From Panorpa germanica (Eukaryota > Arthropoda > Insecta > Mecoptera > Panorpidae): 64,000 bases of DNA. The notes below the pieces were generated by a model that was not told the DNA's origin, did not search any database, and saw only the letters and a program-made list of their open reading frames with translations. The stretch lies in NCBI GenBank assembly GCA_963678705.1, contig OY783220.1, forward strand, positions 11,615,001 to 11,679,000, in the 5' to 3' direction. This document shows, one piece after another, positions 48,056-59,782 of the stretch. Position 1 is the first letter of the stretch. Every line of letters begins with the position of its first letter. Made by a program: the position numbers and the translations under genes.

Positions 48056-48575
48056 CACTATTATTATTTTATTTTTAATGTTTTTGCCATTTGGCACTAC
48101 ATTCTTGTGCCTTAACTCATTTATTTACATGTCATTGTGCTTAATTTAATGTTGATCCTTATTAAACATTCTCACTCCTTCCAAACGAAAAAAAATAATA
48201 AAAACAAAACTGCTACTTCTACTGGTACTGCTTCGCTTCTCCTGCTACTCTCCCTCCTGTTTCTACTCTGTCATTCTTTCTCTTTCCTCGTCCATTTTCT
48301 TTATCTCTGCCATCCACCTCTTCCCTTCACTGCCTCCCTTTAATAACTGCCAAATATTCTTTTTGATTATTACCTTTTTCTCACATGAAAACTTAATGTG
48401 CTCCAATGTTTCTATTTGCTCAGTATCTGTTTCCTTTCTCCTCGTTTCCCAATCTGAATCTGGCAATCCTTCTCATGTTATTTGTGTCTTTTTCTCTTAA
48501 GTATTGTGGTATCTCTCTCTCCCAAATCCTTTTATATCTTTTGTTATAATTGCTCTTCTCAATTTTTTCCATTCT
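48056..48575 (-). pseudogene. LINE ORF2 C-terminus and 3' tail, second minus-sense copy
   Basis: The minus-strand frames read SNYNKRYKRIWEREIPQYL, REKDTNNMRRIARFRLGNEE and, after a frameshift, EQIETLEHIKFSCEKKVIIK then QLLKGGSEGKRWMAEIKK. Order and motifs match the end of insect non-LTR retrotransposon ORF2. It ends in an AATAATA tail like 35785-36235. 5' truncated and frameshifted. Confidence 0.72.
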
Positions 48576-50164
48576 TTCCTACAGATATTACACTATTTAT
48601 TCTCAAAATTTCAAGCGATTTGGGAACAGAGAACTGCGCTCTGGAAACTGACTGAATTGACAACTGATATGATCCTTGATTGATCAAATTCTTCAGAAAT
48701 AACATTCTGATACCAGTATGTAGAGAACGCTGGTAACGTGTTATCAGAATTTCGTTAATTTCCTTGATTATTCACCTAATCAAATACCATTATGTGCTTG
48801 TGGTTAACGGTTCCGCATGCGGTATTTATTCCGGTATCACGAAATTACCAAAATTAGAATTATTGTAGTCAATCCGACCATACTTATCTAGCACATAAAT
48901 GTATTTGGGAATTTCGTTTTTAGAGAAAACAATACAATTGTATTACATTCAATACAATGTTGTATTCATAAGCATGAAAGTAGAAGCTCCACCTCATCAT
49001 ATACTCCACTAATGCGAAACAACCCTTCTAGTAGTCTATTTCAGAGTTAGAGCACCCTAAAGATCATATCTACTGTATAAATAAACAAAATAATAGACGA
49101 GCATTTTTCAAATAAAAATATATTTTCCATTTTAAACTACCCAACGATAAAAAAGTAAGGAAATAGAAAATAAGACTAGGAAAAGCTGTCAAGCTGACAT
49201 TTGTCGACAATCAGATACCGGATGTCGCTGTAACGGTGGCGGTGTTGAACAAATAACACATAGCACCTTAGTGTAAAAATGAACAGCTTATGAAATGACA
49301 TTTATACGATTATATAAAGCATGAGACAGCCACTTTATTCAATAGAAATAAGAAGAAACTATATAGTGTAGGTAATAGGTGTATCAATAGGAGGTGACTG
49401 TTTTAAATTTGCCGCCATGTTGCACAAGTTTGACTTCGAGGTTTAAAATTTGACATACGTAATCTAGCGACATGGGAGAACATCTTAGAGGTATCAGGAA
49501 CAAAGAAATGTTGTGAACATAAATTGTAAGAAACTGTACATAAGAAATTGAGTCGTCTATCGTAGTGATAATAAATATTTTAGCACAGATGATATATTCT
49601 ATTAATAACTCCTAAACTTTAGCTTCACAATAAACTTAAAAAATATGAAATATCTCTATTAGTTTAAGTGTTACTCAAAAAGCAAAATAGTCATCTCTTA
49701 TTGATACATACATTTTCATTACGTCATACGTGGAATACATGTTCGCTGACACTGATATTTATATTTATGGTCAACTTGTACATCTTGGTAGCTGTTGGCA
49801 CACCTGTTCACAAGCAAACATGTTTATTTAATCGGGACAAGGCACAAAACACCTCCAACATTCGTGTACACAATTCTGTCAATGTAAACATATCAAGAAC
49901 ATATGATGAAATGGTTAATACGAATAAGTTAGTTAAATACTAATAACAAAATCATTATGCTGGTAATTACATGAATAAAAGCAAACGCAGACTGTAATAT
50001 GGGGCAATCTATTGTATAAATCAATACGGCGGAAAATTGTGACACTGCTGAGTTTTTAATATGTGGTTGTTTCACACCAGAAAGACAGTTTTGTTCTCAA
50101 AAAACAAGTTTTGTTTTATTTTAAAACAGTTCTGTTTTCCGAAAACAGACTGTTCACATTGAGT

Positions 50165-50660
50165 ATCCCACTTAGAGCATATATATATATGGAGAGAGAA
50201 TGCTAGACCTGAAAGTGTGTCCAAAATGTGTGCGAAAGTGAAAGGTATATGTTCCTATTTGTTCTCTATGCGCATGCGTTAAAAGTAACAGTTGTCAAGT
50301 CAGAGCTGTCTAGATATAATACGTGACAGTTGTTAAATATGACATTATATTGATGTAGAATAATGTAGATATGTATAAATATAAATACATCAACATCTAT
50401 GGCGTTCATGAATTTACTGAACGGTCACTGTTTTACCGACAGACGAGCTTTGTACAACTGAAGAAATATAATTTCTTTACATATATTTTATTTATTATAT
50501 CTTAATAGAATATTAATATTTATTATATCTAGACAGCTGTCACTTTCGACGCATGCGCATAGAGAACAAATAGGAACATATACCTTTCTCTCTCGCACAC
50601 ACTTTTAATCTATAGAAAGCATAAGCTATTCACACTCCATAAATATATGGTCTAAGGTGT
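50165..50660 (+). mobile_element. Family H fold-back element, copy H2
   Basis: The left arm TTAGAGCATATATATATATG, GGAGAGAGAATG and CTATGCGCATGCGTTAAAAG has inverted counterparts on the right: GACGCATGCGCATAGAGAAC, CTCTCTCGCACACAC and CCATAAATATATGGTCTAAG. The arms span over 100 bp with gaps. Half of it recurs at 27220-27465. Non-coding. Confidence 0.75.
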
Positions 50661-51410
50661 CCCATAAAAATTATAAACATGATAAACAACAACTAACAAA
50701 TGCAAATGTTCACAAAAAACAAAACTGCGTGTTGAAACCAAGCAGACTAAAAAAACAACAACAAACGTGTTTTCCCTTGATCTTACCGACTCCAGATGGA
50801 AATATGTTTTGTTTACTAAAACAGTTTTTAAAGACAAAAATGTTTCTTTGATGTTTATGTTCGTGTTTTATTGAACTGTCTCTCTGCTGTGAAACCGGCA
50901 TTTGTATAGTAATTGTGTCAACGCATAAACATTCTCGGCCTTTGTGTTATTACAGATACCACTCTTAATCATTTAGAGATTTAGTAATAAATAGATTAAG
51001 AGACATTACAATCATATCAATTTCTCTCTGATAACAGAAGCTATTACTTATATTTGATAACGTTCATAGTAGCTATCGGTCCGCTTTTATTATCAGTAAT
51101 TGTCAGTGATTCATCACGATCGGCCCGCATGCGGGGCAAGGGGCGGGGTGTGCTGCACACAGTGACATTGCTGTTCGGTTTATTAGCTGATTTACATTTT
51201 TCCGTATCAATGATTAATTTGCTATTAATGACACATGAGCTGATTCTTTAATGAGTGTACTATCTGTGAAATAACGTTTTGTTTATTAATAAGCTATGGA
51301 CCTTGCTCGGTGGTTCTTAGAAATGTTACTGCAGAATATGTCAAAATTATATTTTAGAAACCACAACCATTCTGTGAACAAGGTAAAAAGATAGCCCACT
51401 AACAGTAAGG

Positions 51411-51646
51411 CATCCCAGTAAACAATTTGGTGAAGTGCCCTATTTAGTGACGTTTCTATCACTATTTCACTTCAATTATAGTTCGCATCAACTTTATCTT
51501 CATTTGTATTCCGACAGGTGGAGTAATTTCGCCATTTCGCCAAAAAATGTGAGAAACTGAACTATAAATGAACTCTTTAATGACAAAAAAATCATGATGC
51601 ATCTTCAATATGATGACAAAGTGACTCCAAAATGTTTACTGGGATG
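51411..51646. mobile_element. Short inverted-repeat element R
   Basis: CATCCCAGTAAACAATTTGG on the left is mirrored by CCAAAATGTTTACTGGGATG on the right (two mismatches). The 236-bp element has further internal complementarity (TGAAGTGCCC/GTGACTCC region is weak). No coding content. Confidence 0.75.
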
Positions 51647-51839
51647 TCAGGAATAATTTGGATTTACTAATTACAAATCATAAGCTGAACATAATGTTGG
51701 TACAATAATATTTATTAACAAATATAAGAACTGTATACAAAGCAAGGCGTGACTCAGGTAGAGCAAACCACCAGAGTTGCTTATGTTAAGATAAGACTGA
51801 AGTACGACCAGAGTATCACCAGGGTTGTACTGCGAGTCT

Positions 51840-52210
51840 TAGGACCTCCGCACATAAGGCAAATCTTAGCCCCGAATCTGCCCGAACCGAATGAGAATGC
51901 AACAGTGTTGTTAGTGAGATAACGCACGTGTACACGAGTGAGAGAAAACACACGGCACGAATGAAACTAAACTTTTTTTTTGGCACGGTTTCATCGACTC
52001 TGTTTTTCGATCGCAGGGCATGCTTGGTTGCATGCTTTTGATGGTGACATCATGAGCAGAGATGTGCTTAAATACTATTCAAAAGTATTTAAATACATAC
52101 AAATACCACACAATAAAATCCCCTGCTATGCTATTGTTAAAAATTCTATAGAGTCACGAAACATGGCTCAACTAGTTTGCAATCAGTCGCCTCATGTGCG
52201 GAGCGCCTTA
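51840..52210. mobile_element. Family G fold-back element, copy G3
   Basis: Starts TTAGGACCTCCGCACATAAG followed by CCCCGAATCTGCCCGAACCG. It ends TTTGCAATCAGTCGCCTCAT and GTGCGGAGCGCCTTA. The loop has ATCGCAGGGCATGCTTGG and AAAAGTATTTAAATACATAC as in other G copies. Confidence 0.8.
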
Positions 52211-52653
52211 GGCGACTGTTTGCAAACCTAAGCCCCGAATCTGCCCGAACCGAATGTCATTACAACCATGTTGTTAGTAAAAGAACGAAAGTGTTTACGA
52301 GTGAAATAAAACACACGGCACGAACGTAACTAAACTAATTTGAAACTGGTTTTGAGTATATATTCAGCGACTAGATTTCTCGGTCGCAGGGGATTGTTGG
52401 TTTCATCAACAGAGATGTTTACGAATACTATTAAAAAGTATTTAAATACATACATACAATCAAATAAAACAAAATAGAATCCCCTGTTTTGCTATTGTTA
52501 AAAATTCTATAGAGTCACGATATACGGCTCGTGCTCGTTTTGACTCGTGTGCCTTTCTCGTGTTTTATCTCATATCTCGATCTCTCACTAACAACAGTTG
52601 TAATCACATTCGATTCGGGTAGACGTGGTCGCCTCGTGTGCGGAGGGCCTTAG
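52211..52653. mobile_element. Family G fold-back element, copy G4, abutting G3
   Basis: Begins directly at the end of G3 with GGCGACTGTTTGCAAACCTA, lacking the outer CCCTCCGCACACG part. It ends TCGCCTCGTGTGCGGAGGGC then CTTA. The interior includes AAATTCTATAGAGTCACG and TCTCTCACTAACAACAGTTG. Confidence 0.8.
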
Positions 52654-53359
52654 AGTGCAATACCGCTAACAGATACATTATTCTTTAATGCTCTAGTTAA
52701 CATCTATCAATGAGGAAGCGAGAAGCACATATATAGCATTCATACCTGTACAACTTTATTACAGAATCTTTATTTTAAATTCTCTTGTTTAAAAAAAACT
52801 GTGAATAGAATATTTATCCCGTTTGTATAAATTAAACGTTGGTGGCGCCGTTAAAGTATGCGGCGGTGACGGCGGCGGCGACGGCGTTCATTGTTCGTTA
52901 CACCTCTACAAAAGAATTGTGAGAGAAATTTGAAAAAAAAAGTCACTTTACATCTGATACCATAAGAGCTACTAACCCTTTTATTATGCGACCTGTGATA
53001 TATGAAACGAATTTAACATCCATGGTGTTTAATAGATTTAAAGAGTAAAAGAAAGAGAGAGAGGAAACAGGTGTTCTCAACCCTCAGATCGTGATTCCCT
53101 TAGGGGTGATTATTCTCTTTGATACAGAAAATATAAAACTGTTACCTTTTTTGTTTTAATTAGTGTGGTATTTATAACGATTAGAGCCGAGGGAACGATT
53201 ATAAAAGTTGAGAACCACTTGTATTATAAAAGTAACAAAAAACACTTCGTACATGGTTGAAAAACTTTGCAATTTAATTCAATACGAAATAGATATTATT
53301 TATATATTACAACTGAATGAAAAAATTGATTACCATATTGTTTACCAGTTTTGTAGAAA

Positions 53360-54029
53360 TGGGCTTGTGTCCTCATTTTTCAGTGGTCGATTTTTCAATT
53401 GCTGATTGAAATTGATGTTAATAAATGTGTATTGGCATGTCTATTTTATTAAATATCTAAATGTTGACGGAGATATAGCAATTAAAAGTTTGAATTCTAG
53501 TTTTAGCGCTAGAAATGGTCGGCCATATTTGTATGACGTGAAATGCATTTTAACGTCAGTTATTTGTTGAGTAGGTCGGTGCTGTGGTAATGTTCTGTAG
53601 CTGTTGGTAGTCGAAATAATCAAGTCAAGTCAAAGAATAATAAGTTTTTATTTTATTTAATCCTGCTAAGGCAGGAATAAATTGGAATTGGAATTTTATT
53701 GTTCCTTGAAATAATATTGGAATTTTATTGTTCCTTGAAATAGCTTTAAATAATATTTGATATTTTGATATATAAATACATATAGCAGAGATTTATGAGC
53801 TGTAAGGTTGGTAACCTTACACAAGGATTGTGATGTTACATGCACGTGGAATGTGTACAACGTTGAATCCCTTTAATAATTAAAGAGACAAAATGACCTT
53901 TTTAATTGGTAATATCTCTTAACATATAAGGAGTTATTAAAAAATAATTGAACATTTGAGGTTCTAGTAACCCACTTTATCAATATATAGTACAGTTTTA
54001 TAGAAATTAAGACATAGGACACAAGCACA
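53360..54029 (+). mobile_element. MITE family A copy A7
   Basis: TGGGCTTGTGTCCTCATTTT at the left and CATAGGACACAAGCACA at the right; full interior in the same orientation as A1. It contains a private tandem duplication near 53694-53743 (GGAATTTTATTGTTCCTTGA twice), making it longer than other copies. Confidence 0.85.
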
Positions 54030-54709
54030 TTAAGACATGGTTCTATTATTTATTAATTTTAAAAACATTTTTGTCTTCTTCTTCTTCAAAGCAATCACTT
54101 TAACGACATGGGCTTTAAAAAATAAATTATAAAGCCTCATTCCCACTTACTGTTTTGATATTTAATTTACTGTTTTTATCTAATATTTTAATCTAGATTT
54201 CAGGTTTTCCGAATAGGCATTCCTAGTCACATTCATGTTTTAATTTGAGTTTAGTTAATTTAGTTGGTGCGCATGCGTCCTTAGTATTATAAATTGTGAC
54301 AGTTCGACAGTTGGACAAAATTGAAGATGAAATAATTAAAATTGCTGTTTTTAATAACAATTAGCAATAGAAATTGTGCTTATTTCTTTATTTTTGACAA
54401 ACTAACATTAAACTTCTTTTAAATATTAATTCTACTGCATTTTTGACAGATTGTCACATTTTGGAGGTTATAATATAATATAGTTTTTCGTAATTTAATA
54501 ATTTTAATTTAAAACAGTGAACATTGTAAGGTTCTAAAAAAACTAAGAAAATTTAAAAAATAAATTAAATTAAAAATGGTACTGTGAATGACTACGCGTA
54601 TTGCCATATGCTAAACAATTTAAATTAAATACAAAATTAAATTAAAACAGTGATACTTAACGCATATTTTCTTTAAATTAAATTTCTTTTATTCTTGCAA
54701 AAAATTCTA

Positions 54710-54787
54710 GCGCTGTTATATGAAGTGAAACGAATATTATTACAAAATCAATCTGTCAAATGGGGTGGAAATTTCCTGTCACTTAAG
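54710..54787 (+). CDS. Weak candidate exon
   Basis: A good acceptor (TTTCTTTTATTCTTGC ... TTCTAG) and a good donor (CTTAAG|GTAAGC) bracket a block whose open frame reads LLYEVKRILLQNQSVKWG then GNFLSLK. The frame stays open through the donor (VSLHLLKKARAMTPTVFAFE then QLLQCIQ) up to 54904, also followed by a donor-like CAG|GTTTGT. The peptide is helical and protein-like, but I recognise no family and cannot link it to a gene. Confidence 0.3.
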
Positions 54788-57373
54788 GTAAGCCTCCATT
54801 TATTGAAAAAAGCGCGTGCAATGACACCTACAGTTTTTGCTTTTGAACAACTCTTGCAATGCATACAGGTTTGTCACATTTTCTATCCCTCGACGTTTTA
54901 CTAAATAAAACCAAAGCGACCAGTGCAGCGGACCTGTGGACGTTTACCTTTACACACCAATGTATTTATCGCCAAGTGTTATAAGCAGCGGGGTCACAGG
55001 GTCACTAGCACACCTGTTTTAATTATCTAAATAGAACAAAAATTAATGCTTACCTTGAATTAATAAAATTTTATAAAAAAAACTGCAATCTAACTGGAAC
55101 AATTTTGTTATGAATAGTTTTTCATAATTTTTTTTTTTACAAATTTCAATTAGTTTTCATTACACTGCTATCATTAATGTTGTATATATAATTTTTATTT
55201 ACGGTTATCGTTACACTGTTATTTTTAATAAATAATACTTTTGTAATTTTAGGAACATTTTTATAATAGTTTAAACACTGTTATATATTTTAAATAATAT
55301 AAATTTTTAAATAAATAGATATATATATTTTGACAGTGTATTTTTAAAAGTCTTTCAGATAAAATTTGTATAACATACTTCTAGTTAGTTTTTTACCTGT
55401 AAATTTATTTATTCGAGGGATAAAAACTTTTCAAATTTTAGTTAATGCATTTGTGAAAGATAAGTTAATTTTTATCTTTACAAAAAAATGTTTTTATACA
55501 ATTTTATCAGTCAGTATGTTTGAGTATTTGAATGATACAAATAAATTCTTTTTCACTTTAAAATCAAAACACAAATATTTAATTAAAAATAAGTGCACCA
55601 ATGTTAAAATAATTAAAATAAACTACGAAATATCATCGCTGGTAAATAAATTAAAAAACGATTTTATAATTTAGAAAATGTTTATTGTTTTTTACGATAC
55701 TTTTAGTTGTTTGGCATTTCTATTTATTTGTCAATCACTTTATAAACTGTGTGCTGATAATCTCAGCTGGACCATCCGTTGCCGGTAAATTGGATCTCGT
55801 TGTACAACCGTGACCCGTCTCGTACAACCGTTCGTTTGTAACTCGGAGTCAGAGCCAACGGCAGCCGTAATACTGACGACTCCGTCCCGCATTAAATAAA
55901 TTCAGGAGTAAGTTGAATGTGCTTGGAGAGAGCGAGATAGGTAGATATATTTAGGTCTCAGTCTGGTTTCTGTCTAATCCATTGAATATATAAACCTTTG
56001 ATAGACTATAATTCATACAATGGAATTAGGATAAAAGTAAAGACAACAGCGATTAAATGGTTTTTAGACGTTGGCGCTGTGATTCTTAACAGATTTTAAA
56101 AATAAACTGATATATTGTAGAGAAATAAATTAGGAAAGTTTTAGACAGTTTTTTACATTGTTTGACCATTACGAGAGTTTGGCGGCGACTCATACTTAAA
56201 ACAAGTTGTGAGGTTTAAACTGCCGATATAACTAAAAAGCACTGACTCACTTATTTTTCTATAATGTATATAGAAACGAATAAGATAAAATTCATTATTG
56301 TATTATAGATTTATACAGCTCTTATAACCTCTTTTAAGTATAAGTCGCCAGCGAACTATCGTGATTTGGACTATAAAATCGTTGTCACGATAAAGTCATA
56401 GTCACGATATTGACACGAATTTTCGTGACTACGAATCCTTACCTTCCTAAATCGTTTACTTCGTATTATTTAATATAAAAATTATTTCGAAGCTCTATTC
56501 GTTAATCGTATAATTTAATATAAAAATTATTTCGAAAGTTATTTAATATTCTATGAACAGTTAATAAACTCTATGACAATTCTATATAAATTGCAGATGA
56601 AACTAGAGTAATGTTTTCTGAACAAGATGACCGTTACGTATAGTACAATATGGAACAATATGTAGAGATATTGCAAGCGTCTCGCTCATTGGTTCTTGGA
56701 TTTTGCCCAATTTATTTAAGAATGAGGACTTTTCTTATGATTATAGTACATTGTACATTTGAAGGATAATAATTTTAAAATCGGGTTCACTACAAGAAAT
56801 CTTCCAGACGTTTGACCTTGTGCTTAGGGATGAAAGCTCCATGGAACTTGTAACAATTTCAAAAGCTTTAAAAGCTCTAATCATAACACATTTTCTTTTA
56901 TGATTTTTAAATAAGTACGAGGGAAGTTTGATAATTCAGTATCTCTTTAAGGTCGCCCCTGAAATTATAGCGCCCGTGCAGTTTACAGGCCCTTTAACTA
57001 AACGGGTTAATCCGTCACTGTTGATGTGCTACAACATCAATTTACAAAATATTTCCATATTAAACAGGATATTAGTCAAATTCCAGTCCAATTGTCCAAA
57101 TCAATTAAAATGTACGAGCACAAAACGTAATTAAAATCGTGTAACGGCTTGCGTTTGTGTGGTAATTAACCCATCAAATGAAAGCGAATGGCAGACGGTT
57201 ATTCACGCATCGTGGTTTTGGTAAAAGTAATAAGAGAATTACTTCATTAAATTATGGTTGGAAATAGAAATAAAAAATGTAAAATCCCTTTCAACCCCGA
57301 ATTGTATTTACATAGGATAAAATATATGAAAAACCCTGTTCAAATAACTCGTCGTTTTTTATTTCATTTAAAT

Positions 57374-57931
57374 GGGGTAAGGTCAAAACGATAAAAAATA
57401 AGCATATTTTCGATAATGTTTTTTGACGATACAGTTAAATATATAATTATTTCTATAATTACTACAGGATAAAATAACATTTAAAGAATACTTTGTGAAA
57501 TTTTTATAAATAAATATCAAGAAATGAGACATTGACAGCGAATCTCCGCTGACGTCACAAAAAAAAGTAACATTGCGATGCCACTCATAACTCATCACTG
57601 GATTTTCTGAAATCGAAAAAACAAAATGATTTCATTAGTTGATAAGAATCTACAGGTAACGCTTTTTGTTTTTTATTGTTTTTCAATTTTTTACAGCACT
57701 TAAAAGTGAAAATACCGATTTTTCATGAAAAAAATAAGGATCTTTGTTATTTTAAAATACGTTAAAATTTAAAAATAAAAAAAAACTCGACAGCGTTACC
57801 TCGGCATTTATGTAAAGAAAGAGTGTGCAAAATTTCAAAAGAATCGGTCCTGTAGATTTTGTGCTAAAGAGGACACCGACTCTGAAAAAGCTAAGTGTGA
57901 GAAAACGCTTTTAAAAGTTTCAAAATATTTC
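57374..57931 (-). mobile_element. Family B element, truncated copy B3
   Basis: The right-hand terminus in element sense (GGGGTAAGGTCAAAACGATA on plus) and about 550 bp of the interior match B1 in inverse orientation. The other end is missing. A LINE relic follows within about 30 bp. Confidence 0.78.
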
Positions 57932-57954
57932 GAATAAGAAGTAAAGAAAAGAAA

Positions 57955-58060
57955 ATGATCGCGAGGTTTAGATTACGGAATGAAGAAGAACTATGTAGGA
58001 TGTGTGGCAAGGAAGAGGAAAAATTACTGCACATTAAGAATTGGAAAGTGAAGTAGGGAA
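57955..58060 (+). pseudogene. LINE zinc-knuckle relic
   Basis: The plus frame reads MIARFRLRNEEELCRMCGKE then EEKLLHI before breaking up. It matches the IARFRLGNEE plus C-x2-C pattern of the relics at 35.8 and 48.1 kb. A short fragment without flanking ORF. Confidence 0.6.
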
Positions 58061-58264
58061 AAATGAGGTAATAGAATGAATGACAGAAGTTCGGAGTAAT
58101 CGGAGGGGAATACAGAACAGGGGATTATAAAGTGGTTTATGTAATAAAATGAAATGTAGTCTTTGAATTTAAAGAAGACAATGTAATACATAACGGCACA
58201 TATTTTAAATTAATAAACACACATACCAAAAGTTCCTTTAAACAAAAATAGAAATTATATTTAG

Positions 58265-58561
58265 TTGACCAGCATAAGAGACTCATTGAAACCGTCTTTC
58301 ATTTCACCCTCTCAGGATAGTGATGATAGAGTAAAGAGAATATTTCACCGAATTGAATCTTTTCCTGTTTGTTTACCAAGTTTAGTGATTCCTAAGCATT
58401 ACGGATATATATCAGAAACCGAAATGGGTCACCAGAAGGTGAAGGTTAAACTTTTGAATACTGATAAGCGGGTTATTTCGATAAGCCAAGATATTGAAAG
58501 CATAAATCGTAAGATACGAATAGACGTAGTCACAAATATCACCATCGTCACAGGAGGCTGA
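58265..58561 (+). CDS. Weak candidate exon or hypothetical ORF
   Basis: A 98-codon open frame, starting at a TTG that follows ATATTTAG, so more likely an exon entered at 58265 than a complete gene. The protein reads TSIRDSLKPSFISPSQDSDD, then VKRIFHRIESFPVCLPSLVI, and ends at TGA. Composition is ordinary for a soluble protein and the region is less AT-rich than its flanks. No family is recognised and no partner exon found. Confidence 0.3.
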   Translation: MTSIRDSLKPSFISPSQDSDDRVKRIFHRIESFPVCLPSLVIPKHYGYISETEMGHQKVKVKLLNTDKRVISISQDIESINRKIRIDVVTNITIVTGG

Positions 58562-59273
58562 GTCCTGTGCCTCGTCTAGTGTTAGGCAATCTGTTTTACT
58601 GGTCCACGCAAGCAGACGTCACGATTCTCTGATAAGAAATTGATTTAAGAACGCGGATACAAAATATGTTCATCATAAAAATAATCAACATCTTGATAAC
58701 TTACACCAGTCACATGTCTTTAAGCATCCTATTTCCCATGCAGTTATTTTTGAGGTTATCTTTCTTATTTCAATTAGAAAAATATTATCAATCGTTATTT
58801 GAAAATAAAAATCAAAATTAATTATTTAAAATATCATTCGTTAGCAAAGGCTAAAGTTAGCATCGCGTAAGGTTATAAATGTATAATTATATTAACAGAT
58901 GTATAATGTTAAAGTGGTGAATTAAATTACCGGAAGAGGCGCTGGGGTAGCAGCAAAACCTAACCTATAATTCACTGATATATTTCACGTAATATAATAT
59001 GATAAAATTACACGTCCACACTTGCGTGTTATGAATGGAACATTTAAAATAGGTTTATTTTTTGTATAAAAGGAGGTACCATGTTTTTTACTATTACCTA
59101 CTTTCGTTGGGCGTTAAAGGAGGGACAGCGCAAAACGTGAGGTTATATTATAATATGAGGGGTAGTTTTTAATTAAGAAAGGGAATACATTTCTGATACG
59201 TGTATTGTTCAAATGCAAGTTTAAACAGGTTCACTTATACTGAAAGTGAGGTTATATTTTTCTGATGACTTAG

Positions 59274-59782
59274 GGCGTCCGCAGACGGGGCGACTGGTTG
59301 CAAGCCTTAGCCCCGAATCTGCCCGAACCCAATGTGATTACAACTGTGTTTTTAGTAAAAGAGCGAACGTGTTTACGAGTGAGATAAAACACACGGCACG
59401 AACGTAACTAAACTGATTTCAAACTGGTTTTGTGCATATATTCAACGACTATATTTCTCGGTCGCAGGGCATTCTTGGTTTCATCAACAGAGATGTTTAC
59501 GAATACTACTGAAAAGTATTTAAATACATACATACAATCAAATATAACACAACAGAATCCCCTGTTTTGCTATTGTTAAAAATTCTATAGAGGCACGATA
59601 CAAGGCTCGAAGTTCGTTTCGCGTTTAGTTTACAATCAGCCGACTCGTGTGCCTCTCTTTGTGTTTTATCTCACTCGCATACAAGTTCGATATCTTACCA
59701 ACAACATAGTTGTAATCACATTCGCTTCGGGCGGATTCGGGCTAAGGTTTGCAACCAGTCGCGTCGTGTGCGGAGTGCCTTA
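59274..59782. mobile_element. Family G fold-back element, copy G5
   Basis: The left arm GGGCGTCCGCAGACGGGGCG, CCCCGAATCTGCCCGAAC and TGTGATTACAACTGTG mirrors the right arm AGTTGTAATCACATTCG, GGGCTAAGGTTTGCAACCAG and TCGTGTGCGGAGTGCCTTA. The loop carries the shared TCGGTCGCAGGGCATTCTTG and AAAAGTATTTAAATACATAC blocks. This is the most complete G copy. Confidence 0.82.

Noticed and set aside
55366..55674. 102-codon plus-strand ORF
   Set aside because: Starts at TTG, is Lys/Ile/Phe-rich as expected of AT-rich DNA, and has no splice or homology support; possible but not claimed.
59070..59095. TATAAAAGGAGGTACCATG, looking like a TATA box and start
   Set aside because: The ATG is too close to the TATA-like motif for an animal promoter and opens only 19 codons.
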